Assembly (NCBI RefSeq): GCF_026016325.1
Contig: NZ_CP087203.1
Span: 434,001 to 498,000 of the forward strand
DNA length: 64,000 bases
Source of the DNA: Pseudomonas sp. B21-056
GTDB taxonomy: Bacteria > Pseudomonadota > Gammaproteobacteria > Pseudomonadales > Pseudomonadaceae
Direction of reading: 5' to 3'
The notes under the pieces were generated by a model. It was given only the letters and a program-made list of their open reading frames with translations. It made no database searches and was not told the origin of the DNA. Position 1 is the first letter of the stretch. Each line of letters begins with the position of its first letter. Position numbers and translations under genes: made by a program. Positions 55,657-63,277 of the stretch are shown here, piece by piece.

Positions 55657-56571
55657 ATGGAACTGCGTCACCTGCGTTACTTCATCGCCGTGGCCGAAGA
55701 GCTGCATTTCGGCCGCGCCGCCCTGGCACTGGGGATCTCCCAACCGCCCCTGAGCCAGCAGATCCAGGCGCTGGAGCAGGAGATCGGCGCACGCTTGTTC
55801 GAGCGCACCAATCGTCGGGTCGAGTTGAGCGAAGCCGGTCGACTGTTCCTCGAAGAAGCGCGGCGGGTGCTGGCCCAGGTTGACAAGGCCGCCGACGTGG
55901 CGCGTCGTGCCCAACAGGGGGAGCTGGGTGAGCTGAAGATCGGTTTCACCTCTTCGGCGCCGTTCAACTCCACCATTCCCCAGGCAATCTTTTCGTTCCG
56001 CCAGCGGTTCCCGGCCGTGCACTTGAACCTGCGGGAAATGAGCAGTACCCAGGTGGCCGATGCGTTGCTGGACGAAACGATCGAGATCGGCATCATGCGC
56101 CCCCTGCCGCTGCCCGACGCCTTGAGCGAAATTGAACTCAGCCGCGAACCGCTGGTGGCGGTACTCAGCTCCAAACACCCGCTGGCCCAAAGCAGCGACG
56201 AAGGCTTGTTGCTCTCGGCCCTGGCGCAGGAACCGTTCGTGTTCTTCCCCCGCAGCTACGGCAGCGGCCTCTATGCCCAACTCCTGAGCCTGGCCCGCGA
56301 CGCCGGCTTCAGCCCCCACTTCGCCCAGGAAGCCGGCGAAGCCATGACCATCATCGGCCTGGTGGCGGCGGGGCTGGGCGTCTCGGTGTTGCCGGCGTCC
56401 TACCAGCGGATACGGGTCGATGGCGTGGTCTATCGGCCATTGCTCGACCCGGCGGCGGTGTCGGCGGTGTGGCTGGTACAGCGCAAGGACCAGCGTTCGC
56501 CGATGGCGAAGGCGTTTGTGGAGTTGTTGGCTGAAAATACCGGTATTTCCGGTTCTGAAAGGACGGCTTGA
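55657..56571 (+). CDS. ynfL: LysR-family transcriptional regulator, YnfL-like
   Basis: The 304-residue product has the LysR helix-turn-helix at residues 1-60 ('ELRHLRYFIAVAEELHFGRA', 'LALGISQPPLSQQIQALEQE') and a substrate-binding domain (about 90-295). It is divergent from the MFS gene, with about 120 bp between starts, and probably controls it. The ATG at 55657 (MELRHLRYF) is preferred over a TTG two codons earlier. The effector is unknown. Confidence 0.9.
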   Translation: MELRHLRYFIAVAEELHFGRAALALGISQPPLSQQIQALEQEIGARLFERTNRRVELSEAGRLFLEEARRVLAQVDKAADVARRAQQGELGELKIGFTSSAPFNSTIPQAIFSFRQRFPAVHLNLREMSSTQVADALLDETIEIGIMRPLPLPDALSEIELSREPLVAVLSSKHPLAQSSDEGLLLSALAQEPFVFFPRSYGSGLYAQLLSLARDAGFSPHFAQEAGEAMTIIGLVAAGLGVSVLPASYQRIRVDGVVYRPLLDPAAVSAVWLVQRKDQRSPMAKAFVELLAENTGISGSERTA

Positions 56572-56588
56572 TGTTGGCTTGAATGATT

Positions 56589-56606
56589 TGTAGCGCAAGA
56601 GCTACA
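56589..56606. promoter_or_regulatory. Palindromic operator over the higBA promoter
   Basis: TGTAGC-GCAAGA-GCTACA is a perfect 6+6 inverted repeat. It lies between a TTGAAT -35 (56579-56584) and over a TACACT -10 (56603-56608), so antitoxin binding there would block transcription. Confidence 0.65.
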
Positions 56607-56615
56607 CTGCGCGAT

Positions 56616-56921
56616 ATGACGGAGCTTATTCGAAGCTGTACCTTTTCCGGCTGGCTCTCAAAGCTGGCAGATAGCCGCGCCAGAATTCGCATTCAGGTTC
56701 GAATCGATCGCATGGCTGATGGAAATCTGGGAGATGTCAAAGCTATAGGGGAAGGTTTGAGCGAAGCTCGTATCGATTATGGTCCCGGCTATCGAATCTA
56801 TTTCATGCAGCAAGGCCGACAGTTGATCATTTTGCTGTGTGGCGGTGATAAAAGCAGTCAGACCCGTGATATCAAACAAGCCAGGCTCATAGCGAAATCC
56901 TGGCAGGAGCAAAACCCATGA
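56616..56921 (+). CDS. higB: HigB-like RelE/ParE-family toxin (addiction-module killer)
   Basis: The 101-residue product resembles the RelE/HigB addiction-module killer family: 'TFSGWLSKLADSRARIRIQV', 'GDVKAIGEGLSEARIDYGPG' and 'YRIYFMQQGRQLIILLCGGD' match the family's opening, core and C-terminal strand. Such toxins cut mRNA on ribosomes. The ATG at 56616 fits family starts; an earlier ATG (56583) would put the operator in coding sequence. The stop overlaps the antitoxin start by four bases. Order toxin-antitoxin matches HigBA. No clear ribosome binding site is present. Confidence 0.85.
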   Translation: MTELIRSCTFSGWLSKLADSRARIRIQVRIDRMADGNLGDVKAIGEGLSEARIDYGPGYRIYFMQQGRQLIILLCGGDKSSQTRDIKQARLIAKSWQEQNP

Positions 56922-57205
56922 CCGAACAATTCACTCGTTGGGACTCTGCCGAGTACCTCAAGACCGAAGAGGACATGGCCAATTATCTGGATGCATGCAT
57001 GGAGGAGGCCGGAGACGATCCCGCATTCATCGCAAAAGCCCTGGGGACCATTGCACGAGCTCGCGGAATGACTCAAGTGGCCCGAGATGCAGGGCTATCA
57101 CGGGAAAATCTTTATCGTGCCTTGTCGGGAGAGGGGAATCCTGAATTTGGCACCATTTTGAAAGTTGTCAGAGCGTTGGGGCTGAAGCTGCATGCCAGCA
57201 CCTGA
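56918..57205 (+). CDS. higA: HigA-like antitoxin (HTH addiction-module antidote)
   Basis: The 95-residue product has an acidic N-terminus (toxin-binding, 'SAEYLKTEEDMANYLDACME') and a Cro/CI-type helix-turn-helix (about residues 50-88, 'GMTQVARDAGLSRENLYRAL', 'PEFGTILKVVRALGLKL'). It should neutralise the upstream toxin and repress the pair through the palindrome at 56589. Followed by a strong terminator. Confidence 0.88.
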   Translation: MTEQFTRWDSAEYLKTEEDMANYLDACMEEAGDDPAFIAKALGTIARARGMTQVARDAGLSRENLYRALSGEGNPEFGTILKVVRALGLKLHAST

Positions 57206-57228
57206 GAGGATGACCAACCTGCATGTAG

Positions 57229-57256
57229 AAGGGCGCCGAAAGGCGCCCTTTTTTTT
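57229..57256 (+). terminator. Intrinsic terminator after higA
   Basis: AAGGGCGCC-GAAA-GGCGCCCTT followed by eight T forms a strong GNRA-loop terminator. It ends one base before the stop codon of the convergent giant gene. Confidence 0.95.
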
Positions 57257-57257
57257 C

Positions 57258-60200
57258 TTAGCCTTCCCAGACCGTCGCAGCCCTGTTGACGTGGTAATCG
57301 TAAAAGCCCTGGAGTATCCAGGTGTCGCCCTTGCGTTCAAACGCGGCGCGCCATGCACTTCTGCCGCTACCGGGGGCCAGTTGGGCCAGGTCGTACCAGT
57401 AATATCGGTTGATTCTCTTGGTCGTTACCCTGCCGGCGCGAATATCTTCGGTGATTTCCCTCACTTTTGTTTTGGCCGCTTCTGGAAAGTTGGCATATGA
57501 CATCTGCGTTTCAGCCAATGTGCTGATGTTGACGGAGAACTTGTCCGCCGCCGGTAATGGCGCGGGTAGAGCCGGGGCCGTGGTGGGAGGTTGGATGCCC
57601 GTCACTTTATGGGATCGGGCCTGGGTCACGAGGTCGATATCGAACGGTTCGTAGTTGGCGAGCGTCTTGGTGAAGTTTGTAATGTCATCTCCGGTAAGCA
57701 ACATGACATTGCGCTGCGTCTGGCCCTTGTTGGCGATGATATAAGGGACTCGATTGTTCCTTATTTCCGTCAACAGCCCGGGTTTGTGCCGGCGTTGCTT
57801 CTCCTCCCGAAGAGCCGCAATCAACTCGTCATAGCATTCGTCCGAAGCCAGGTATTTTTCCCGGGCGGCCTTTGCTTCTGGCTCATTACCCGGGAATAGC
57901 GCCTGTGCCTTGGCAGCCAGCTTGTCCTCCACGGCATTGAGCATTTCCCGGGTGTCTTGTGCGATCTTATCCATGGCCACCTTCTTCCTGCTTCCTTTGG
58001 AGGTGAAGGCCATGAATATGGCGCCGGTGATGTTATCCGTGATGATCGTTGTATTGACCCGAATCCGGTCTTCGGTAAAGAACATGCTCCGGTGTGACAG
58101 GATCGTGTCGTAGATTTTTATTTTCTGGATGTCGTTCAGGGCAACGTTGAACACGTTTGCTTCGATGTCCTTACTGCTAAGGACGACGATGCTCCACGTG
58201 TTCATCTTGTCCAATAGTTCCTGCTGGAAGGCTTTGCGCCTGGACAGGTTGCCTCGCCCCTGAGTCCAATCGAGTATCTGGGCGTGGTAGCGGTTTATGT
58301 CGGGTGAACCTATATCCGCCATGCTCTCGCGAAATATGCGTTCGGCCAGGGCGTCAGGCATGGACTGGAAAATGTCCCTGGCGGTGCTGACTGCTTCGAG
58401 GGAAGGGTAGCGATTCATGACCAGCACCCCCTCCACCAAGGCATTGCAGGTTCGTTGTTGCGGGGTTTCCGGGGGCCTACCGAGAAGGCTCTGGAGCGCG
58501 CCGCCTCCGCGTAACCGATGCCGCTCTTCAACGCGCCAGCCGTCGTTTTCCCAAGTGACTGTGCGCTGGTTCGAGCGATTGTTCGGTGCGTAAATGATCT
58601 GCTCGCCTGCCTGGACCGCCGTTTTGTAGTAACCCTTCCCCAGCATCAGGTAGCCCTGTCCGCCTGCGTCGCGGTAGCGGTGGCGTCCCTCGGCGATCAA
58701 TCCATGTCCGTCAAACCCTTTGAGACGATAGGGCTCCAGCTCCGGATCCGGCATGCGGGGGACGGGGGAGAGCGCCGGACGAGCCTGGCGCCGGCGACGT
58801 CCCGCGCGGGCCATGATCAAGTCCTGCCCGGCCTCGGCCATGACCTCTCCCAGCCCGCCGATGAAATCAGAAGTCCACTGGCGAAGGCTGCCATTTTCAT
58901 CATTTATCGCCGACACCGCGGCACCGCCCGCCATGGTCGGCAGGATCGCGCGACCCAACAGGCCGCCCAGCCGCCCCACCGGGAACATCGACATGGCACC
59001 GGTCAACAGCATGACGCCGTTTCGGCGACCCTCTTGCGCGGCAGCGCTGTCGCGCTCGGCATTGGTCACCGTCAGCATTTCCGTGGTCTTGATCGCGTGG
59101 GTTATCTGGGTTTCATGCAGCACCTGGAGCAGGTTCGACTCAAGCGCGGGCGAAGCGATTTTCCTGGCGAAATCATTCTGTGCCCGGTCCTTCACCCACG
59201 CGAAGACGGACTGCGCGACTTGCTTGATCTTCTGCTCGAATGTCAGCTCTTCCGACAGGGGGACCAGGCTCGCAAACTGTTCGGCCTGTTCCAGTAACGG
59301 CAACTGCGAGATGAGCCAGCGGGTCATCTCCGGCGTGGCGGTAAGCGTCTGCACCAGGGTGGTTTCCAAGGTTCGGCTGCTGGTCGCATCCACGTCGCGG
59401 AACGTCTTGCCGTCCGGCGCGCCCGGCGTGTACAGCGTCAGCGAGGGACGGCTCGCCAGGGTCTTGACCCCAAACGCCAGTATTTCTTTCAGGACGCTAT
59501 CGCCCCAGTGCAACTGACGGACCACCACTTCGTGCCCGCCGACCTTGGCGCGCCCTGCCGCAACGGGGTTGTCCAGCGCCGCCAGAACCAGTTTCAGCCC
59601 GGTATTGTCGCGGTCCTGCCGCAGGTCGCCGGAGATGTGCGCTGCCCAGACCTGGGCTCGCATCTGCTTGGCTTTCAGGGCCATCCATTGCGCCTGCGTT
59701 TGCCGGGCCGCAACCTGCAGCTCGGTCGGCAGTCGGGCGCCGACATTGGCCCTTTCGATGACCTCTACAATCTGCGCAAAACTCAGCGGCCCTTCTACGG
59801 TGGGCTGAGGGGCATTGCGTTCGTCCAGCGTCAGGTTGGACATCGCCCACTCCGTCAGTGAACGGCGGTCATCGATGACTCCCCTGACGCTGCCTTGGGA
59901 TATTCCGGACCCAAACGGTGACCCGCCGGTGGGGGCATGGGGATCGCTCAACTGCTTCCTGATATTCAGCGACACGTCTTCAGGGTCGACTGGCGGGTAT
60001 TTCTCGCGAATGACACCCGCCAACAAAGTGCGGGTCCGGGCATGCAGGGCGTCCGGGGTCGCCAGCGTCACAGGATCTGGCGCAGGGACCGTTTCCACCA
60101 TGATTGCCTGCAATGCCCGGGTCGCCTCCCACCACGCCAGACGGTCGCTACCGGTGACGTGCGGATTATCGTGCAACCAGTCGTCGAGCTTTTTCAGGCC

Positions 60201-61259
60201 CAATCGCAACTCACGCTCATCCAGGGCAGCCGCCAGATCCAGCCGATCCCCCAGGTCCACCGCCGCATCCAGCCTGTTCACCCACGCCGCAATCTCCTCT
60301 GCCTCTGCGGGGCCGCTGAGCAGGACACTGCTTACGGCGTTCTTTTGCGACGCCCGCAGTTCAGTGATCAAGCGGACAAGGAAGTTTTCGGCTATCGGTG
60401 CGGTGTCGATCTCGTCCCCGGGATTGCCGTCTTCCAGCAGGCTGGCCTTGAGCGCTTCCAGGTTCTCGTAGATGTGCAGTGGCTCGCCCGGACGGTACAG
60501 CAGCGCACTTCCCGGTTCGCTGGCATTGTCATGTTGCGTCAGCACGACGGCTCCCGGCATGGGCACGCTGAAAGCCCAGCGGTGCGGGATCAGGCTCAGG
60601 CTATGCACGCCGGGACGCTGGTATTCGGTCATGTGGGCACGCGACGCCGCGCTCGGTGCCGGCAACGCACGCTCCGTCACGGCCCTGTGCATTGACGGGC
60701 TCAGTGTTCCGTCCAGCTTGTGCAGATCCGCCTGGGCCTTGAGCTGTGTCGCCAGTTCACCGGACAGCCAGGCGCTGATACTGCGGCCCACCCTCGAATC
60801 GGCAGGTCTCCAGAAGTCGTCCAGCGCCTGGGTCAACAGTTGCTTGCACGAATCCGGCGTGATGCTGAGCAACTGCCTGAGGTTTTCCTTTGCGTCACTG
60901 TTGTTCAGGGCTGGGGGAGTATCCGTGGCGTTATTCTGCTGAATGACCAGGTCAATGTTGCCTGGTGCGTCGAAGAGCTCGCGGACGTTCAGTTTGCCCG
61001 CGATTGCCCGCCAGAAAAGCGTGTCGAGACGGGTCGTGGTCCTGCCCCCTTCCTTGCGCCTGCATACGAATATTTCCTTGGCGGCGACGTTGCCGGGCAA
61101 GGCGGGAAAGGTTCTGCCGAGCCAGTCATCCAGATGCATCTCAAGCTGCTTCGAGGCACGTGGAACGGTGTCGTTCAGGCGGATCATCTTTTGCTGCGAG
61201 TTTTCCAGCAGGCTGACCAGCGGGGCGCCATGGGTCTGTAAGGGTGGGTTTTCCAACAT
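57258..61259 (-). CDS. Large putative toxin, dermonecrotic-toxin-domain-like, with RelE-like C-terminus
   Basis: This 1333-residue protein is not firmly identifiable by eye. Features in the first 420 residues ('RLDTLFWRAIAGKLNVRELF', 'MHRAVTERALP', 'GSALLYRPGEPLHIYENLEA') recall the DUF6543 'dermonecrotic toxin domain' proteins of plant-associated Pseudomonas. A hydrophobic stretch (about 790-830, 'MLLTGAMSMFPVGRLGGLLG') could insert in membranes. The C-terminal 85 residues ('KTKVREITEDIRAGRVTTKR', 'YYWYDLAQLAPGSGRSAW', 'RAAFERKGDTWILQGFYDY') follow the strand pattern of RelE/HigB toxins. There is no signal peptide. The start ATG at 61259 has AGGAAGAG upstream. Function is inferred. Confidence 0.6.
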   Translation of the reverse strand: MLENPPLQTHGAPLVSLLENSQQKMIRLNDTVPRASKQLEMHLDDWLGRTFPALPGNVAAKEIFVCRRKEGGRTTTRLDTLFWRAIAGKLNVRELFDAPGNIDLVIQQNNATDTPPALNNSDAKENLRQLLSITPDSCKQLLTQALDDFWRPADSRVGRSISAWLSGELATQLKAQADLHKLDGTLSPSMHRAVTERALPAPSAASRAHMTEYQRPGVHSLSLIPHRWAFSVPMPGAVVLTQHDNASEPGSALLYRPGEPLHIYENLEALKASLLEDGNPGDEIDTAPIAENFLVRLITELRASQKNAVSSVLLSGPAEAEEIAAWVNRLDAAVDLGDRLDLAAALDERELRLGLKKLDDWLHDNPHVTGSDRLAWWEATRALQAIMVETVPAPDPVTLATPDALHARTRTLLAGVIREKYPPVDPEDVSLNIRKQLSDPHAPTGGSPFGSGISQGSVRGVIDDRRSLTEWAMSNLTLDERNAPQPTVEGPLSFAQIVEVIERANVGARLPTELQVAARQTQAQWMALKAKQMRAQVWAAHISGDLRQDRDNTGLKLVLAALDNPVAAGRAKVGGHEVVVRQLHWGDSVLKEILAFGVKTLASRPSLTLYTPGAPDGKTFRDVDATSSRTLETTLVQTLTATPEMTRWLISQLPLLEQAEQFASLVPLSEELTFEQKIKQVAQSVFAWVKDRAQNDFARKIASPALESNLLQVLHETQITHAIKTTEMLTVTNAERDSAAAQEGRRNGVMLLTGAMSMFPVGRLGGLLGRAILPTMAGGAAVSAINDENGSLRQWTSDFIGGLGEVMAEAGQDLIMARAGRRRRQARPALSPVPRMPDPELEPYRLKGFDGHGLIAEGRHRYRDAGGQGYLMLGKGYYKTAVQAGEQIIYAPNNRSNQRTVTWENDGWRVEERHRLRGGGALQSLLGRPPETPQQRTCNALVEGVLVMNRYPSLEAVSTARDIFQSMPDALAERIFRESMADIGSPDINRYHAQILDWTQGRGNLSRRKAFQQELLDKMNTWSIVVLSSKDIEANVFNVALNDIQKIKIYDTILSHRSMFFTEDRIRVNTTIITDNITGAIFMAFTSKGSRKKVAMDKIAQDTREMLNAVEDKLAAKAQALFPGNEPEAKAAREKYLASDECYDELIAALREEKQRRHKPGLLTEIRNNRVPYIIANKGQTQRNVMLLTGDDITNFTKTLANYEPFDIDLVTQARSHKVTGIQPPTTAPALPAPLPAADKFSVNISTLAETQMSYANFPEAAKTKVREITEDIRAGRVTTKRINRYYWYDLAQLAPGSGRSAWRAAFERKGDTWILQGFYDYHVNRAATVWEG

Positions 61260-61379
61260 GTGCTCTTCCTGAGAAATTTTCGGAAGAACAACCTATTGAA
61301 GATGGGCTATGACTGGGTGGTAGATAGATACCGCACGTGGCGGTGTCAGGCAGGGTAGGAAGTGTGCCTGGCACACATC

Positions 61380-61474
61380 CCTGTGGGAGCGAGCTTGCTC
61401 GCGATAGCGGTGGATCAGTTGGCATCGCTGTCGACTGACCTGCCCCTATCGCGAGCAGGCTCGCTCCCACAGGG
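61380..61474. repeat. REP pair 9 (inverted doublet, mixed cores)
   Basis: An inverted REP pair lies in the 314-bp gap upstream of the giant gene. The left copy has the variant GAGCTTGCTCGCG core and the right copy the common GAGCAGGCTCGC core, so the two are not matched. The rest of the gap shows no gene. Confidence 0.9.
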
Positions 61475-61512
61475 ATTCTCAGTGAACCAAACGCCTGCGC
61501 CGGGCACAGAAC

Positions 61513-61545
61513 CCTTGTGGGAGCGAGCCTGCTCGCGATGACGGC
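61513..61545. repeat. Single REP copy 10
   Basis: One unpaired REP copy (CTTGTGGGAGCGAGCCTGCT...) lies 40 bp after pair 9 and just before the stop codon of the small exported protein gene. It is the only unpaired copy in the window. Confidence 0.88.
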
Positions 61546-61573
61546 AGGCCAGGCTACATCAATGCCGAAAGGC

Positions 61574-62020
61574 TCACTGCACCTTCGACAGATCCCCTTT
61601 CAATGCCACTCCCGCCATGATCGCGCCGGCGTGGCATTCATAGGTTGCAGGGTCTTTGCGCTCGTTGCTCTTGTAGAAGCTGACGATATTGGTCACGGCA
61701 TTGGCGCCGGCATTCTTGGCCGCCTGGTGCAGACTGATCAGCGCCGATTGCAGCACCCATTCGCAGGCCACTTCGTCGGACTTGTTGAAGGCGTTGGTTT
61801 TCTTGTTGGTCACCGCGCCAGGACTGATCACCGTGACGTTGCCGGCCGGCTTGTTGCCCGCCAGGTAGAACTTCACGCTGCCGTCGATCTTGCCGGTGCG
61901 GATGGCTTCGGCGACAACCTTGTCGAAAGGCAGGAACAGCGCGGTATCACGGGCCTGGCTGAGGGTCGGCAGGGTGCTGAGCAACAGGGCGGCGGTAACG
62001 GCGATTTTCTTCAACGACAT
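61574..62020 (-). CDS. Small exported protein of unknown function
   Basis: The product (about 148 residues) has a signal peptide (MSLKKIAVTAALLLSTLPTL, cleavage near SQA) and a small soluble domain with 'GAVTNKKTNAFNKSDEVACE' and a conserved-looking C-terminus 'NAGANAVTNIVSFYKSNERK', 'CHAGAIMAGVALKG'. The latter resembles a family often mislabelled 'excinuclease ABC subunit A'; no ATPase motifs exist here. An extra Met codon at 62023 directly precedes; GGAG spacing favours the second. It follows the ketosynthase gene by about 30 bp in the same operon. Confidence 0.7.
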   Translation of the reverse strand: MSLKKIAVTAALLLSTLPTLSQARDTALFLPFDKVVAEAIRTGKIDGSVKFYLAGNKPAGNVTVISPGAVTNKKTNAFNKSDEVACEWVLQSALISLHQAAKNAGANAVTNIVSFYKSNERKDPATYECHAGAIMAGVALKGDLSKVQ

Positions 62021-62050
62021 CATGGTCTCCTTGACCAGAGGGAGCGGGAG

Positions 62051-63277
62051 TCAGCGCCAGCGACGAAAGATCAACGAGGTGTTGACCCCGCCAAAGGCGA
62101 AGTTGTTGTTCATCACGTATTCGTTACTCATCGACCGGAACTCGTGGCGCAGGTAATCGAGCTGGCCGCATTGAGGGTCGACTTCGTCGAGGTTGCAGGT
62201 ATGCGCATAGCGGTCGCGGTTCATCATCTCGATGCTGAACCAGGACTCCAGTGCCCCGCAGGCACCCAGGGTATGACCCAGGAAGCTTTTCTGCGAACTG
62301 ATGGGCATGCGTTCGCCGAACAGGCTGCTGGTGGCCAGGGTTTCGGCAATGTCGCCCTGTTCGGTGGCGGTGCCGTGACCGTTGACATAGCCGATGGCGG
62401 AGGGTTCGAGGCCCGCATCTTCCAGGGCCAGTTCCATGGCCCGGCGCATGGTAACCAGTTCGGGACGGGTGGCATGCTGGCCGTCGGCATTGCTGCCGAA
62501 GCCGACGATTTCGGCGTGGATCCGCGCACCGCGGGCCAGGGCATGTTCCAGTTCTTCAAGGACCAGCATGCCGGCGCCTTCACCGATCACCAGGCCATCG
62601 CGGCCCTTGTCGTAAGGGCGTGGGCTGGTCTGTGGCGCATCGTTTTTCAGGCTGGTGGCGTAGAGCGCATCGAAGACCATCGCTTCGGTCGGGCACAGTT
62701 CTTCCGCGCCGCCGGCAATCATCAACGGCAGGCGCCCGAACTTGATCGCCTCGTAGGCATAGCCGATGCCATGGCTGCCACTGGTGCAAGCGCTGGAGGT
62801 GGGAATCATCCGTCCGGTAAGCCCGAAGAAGATGCTGATGTTGGCCGCCGTGGTATGGGGCATCATCCGCACATAGGAGTTGGCGTTCAGGCCTTCGGCC
62901 ACGCTGTTGAGCAGCATGTTGCCGAACGCCTTGACCTCGTCGGTGCTGCCGGTGGACGAGCCGCAGGATACGCCCATGCGTCCGTCCTTGATCGACTCGT
63001 CACCCAACAGGCCGGCGTCGGCCAGGGCCTGTTCCGCCGCGCCCACCGCCAGGCGCGAAACCCGGCCCATGCTGCGCAGTTGCTTACGTGTCCAGTGGGC
63101 GGGGACCTGGAAGTCATCGATGGGGCCGGCCAGGCGGGTGTTCAGTTCAGTGAAACGGTCCCACTCGTCCATGCGCCGGATGCCGCTGCGGTTGGCGGCG
63201 AAGTTGGCGGCGATGGTCTCCCAATCGCTGCCCACGGAAGTGATGCCGGCCATGCCGGTGACGACGACACGCTTCAT
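62051..63277 (-). CDS. Beta-ketoacyl-ACP synthase (FabF-like, aryl-polyene type)
   Basis: The 408-residue ketosynthase condenses acyl and malonyl-ACP units. The catalytic Cys is in 'PTSSACTSGSHGIGYAYE', the two His in 'YVNGHGTATEQGD' and 'SFLGHTLGACGALES', and the Lys in 'SSQKSFLGH'. The ATG at 63277 overlaps the ketoreductase stop by one base; a GTG two codons earlier is also open. Together with the ketoreductase it matches the ApeQ-ApeR order of aryl-polyene clusters, an inference because the rest of the cluster is outside the window. Confidence 0.9.
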   Translation of the reverse strand: MKRVVVTGMAGITSVGSDWETIAANFAANRSGIRRMDEWDRFTELNTRLAGPIDDFQVPAHWTRKQLRSMGRVSRLAVGAAEQALADAGLLGDESIKDGRMGVSCGSSTGSTDEVKAFGNMLLNSVAEGLNANSYVRMMPHTTAANISIFFGLTGRMIPTSSACTSGSHGIGYAYEAIKFGRLPLMIAGGAEELCPTEAMVFDALYATSLKNDAPQTSPRPYDKGRDGLVIGEGAGMLVLEELEHALARGARIHAEIVGFGSNADGQHATRPELVTMRRAMELALEDAGLEPSAIGYVNGHGTATEQGDIAETLATSSLFGERMPISSQKSFLGHTLGACGALESWFSIEMMNRDRYAHTCNLDEVDPQCGQLDYLRHEFRSMSNEYVMNNNFAFGGVNTSLIFRRWR

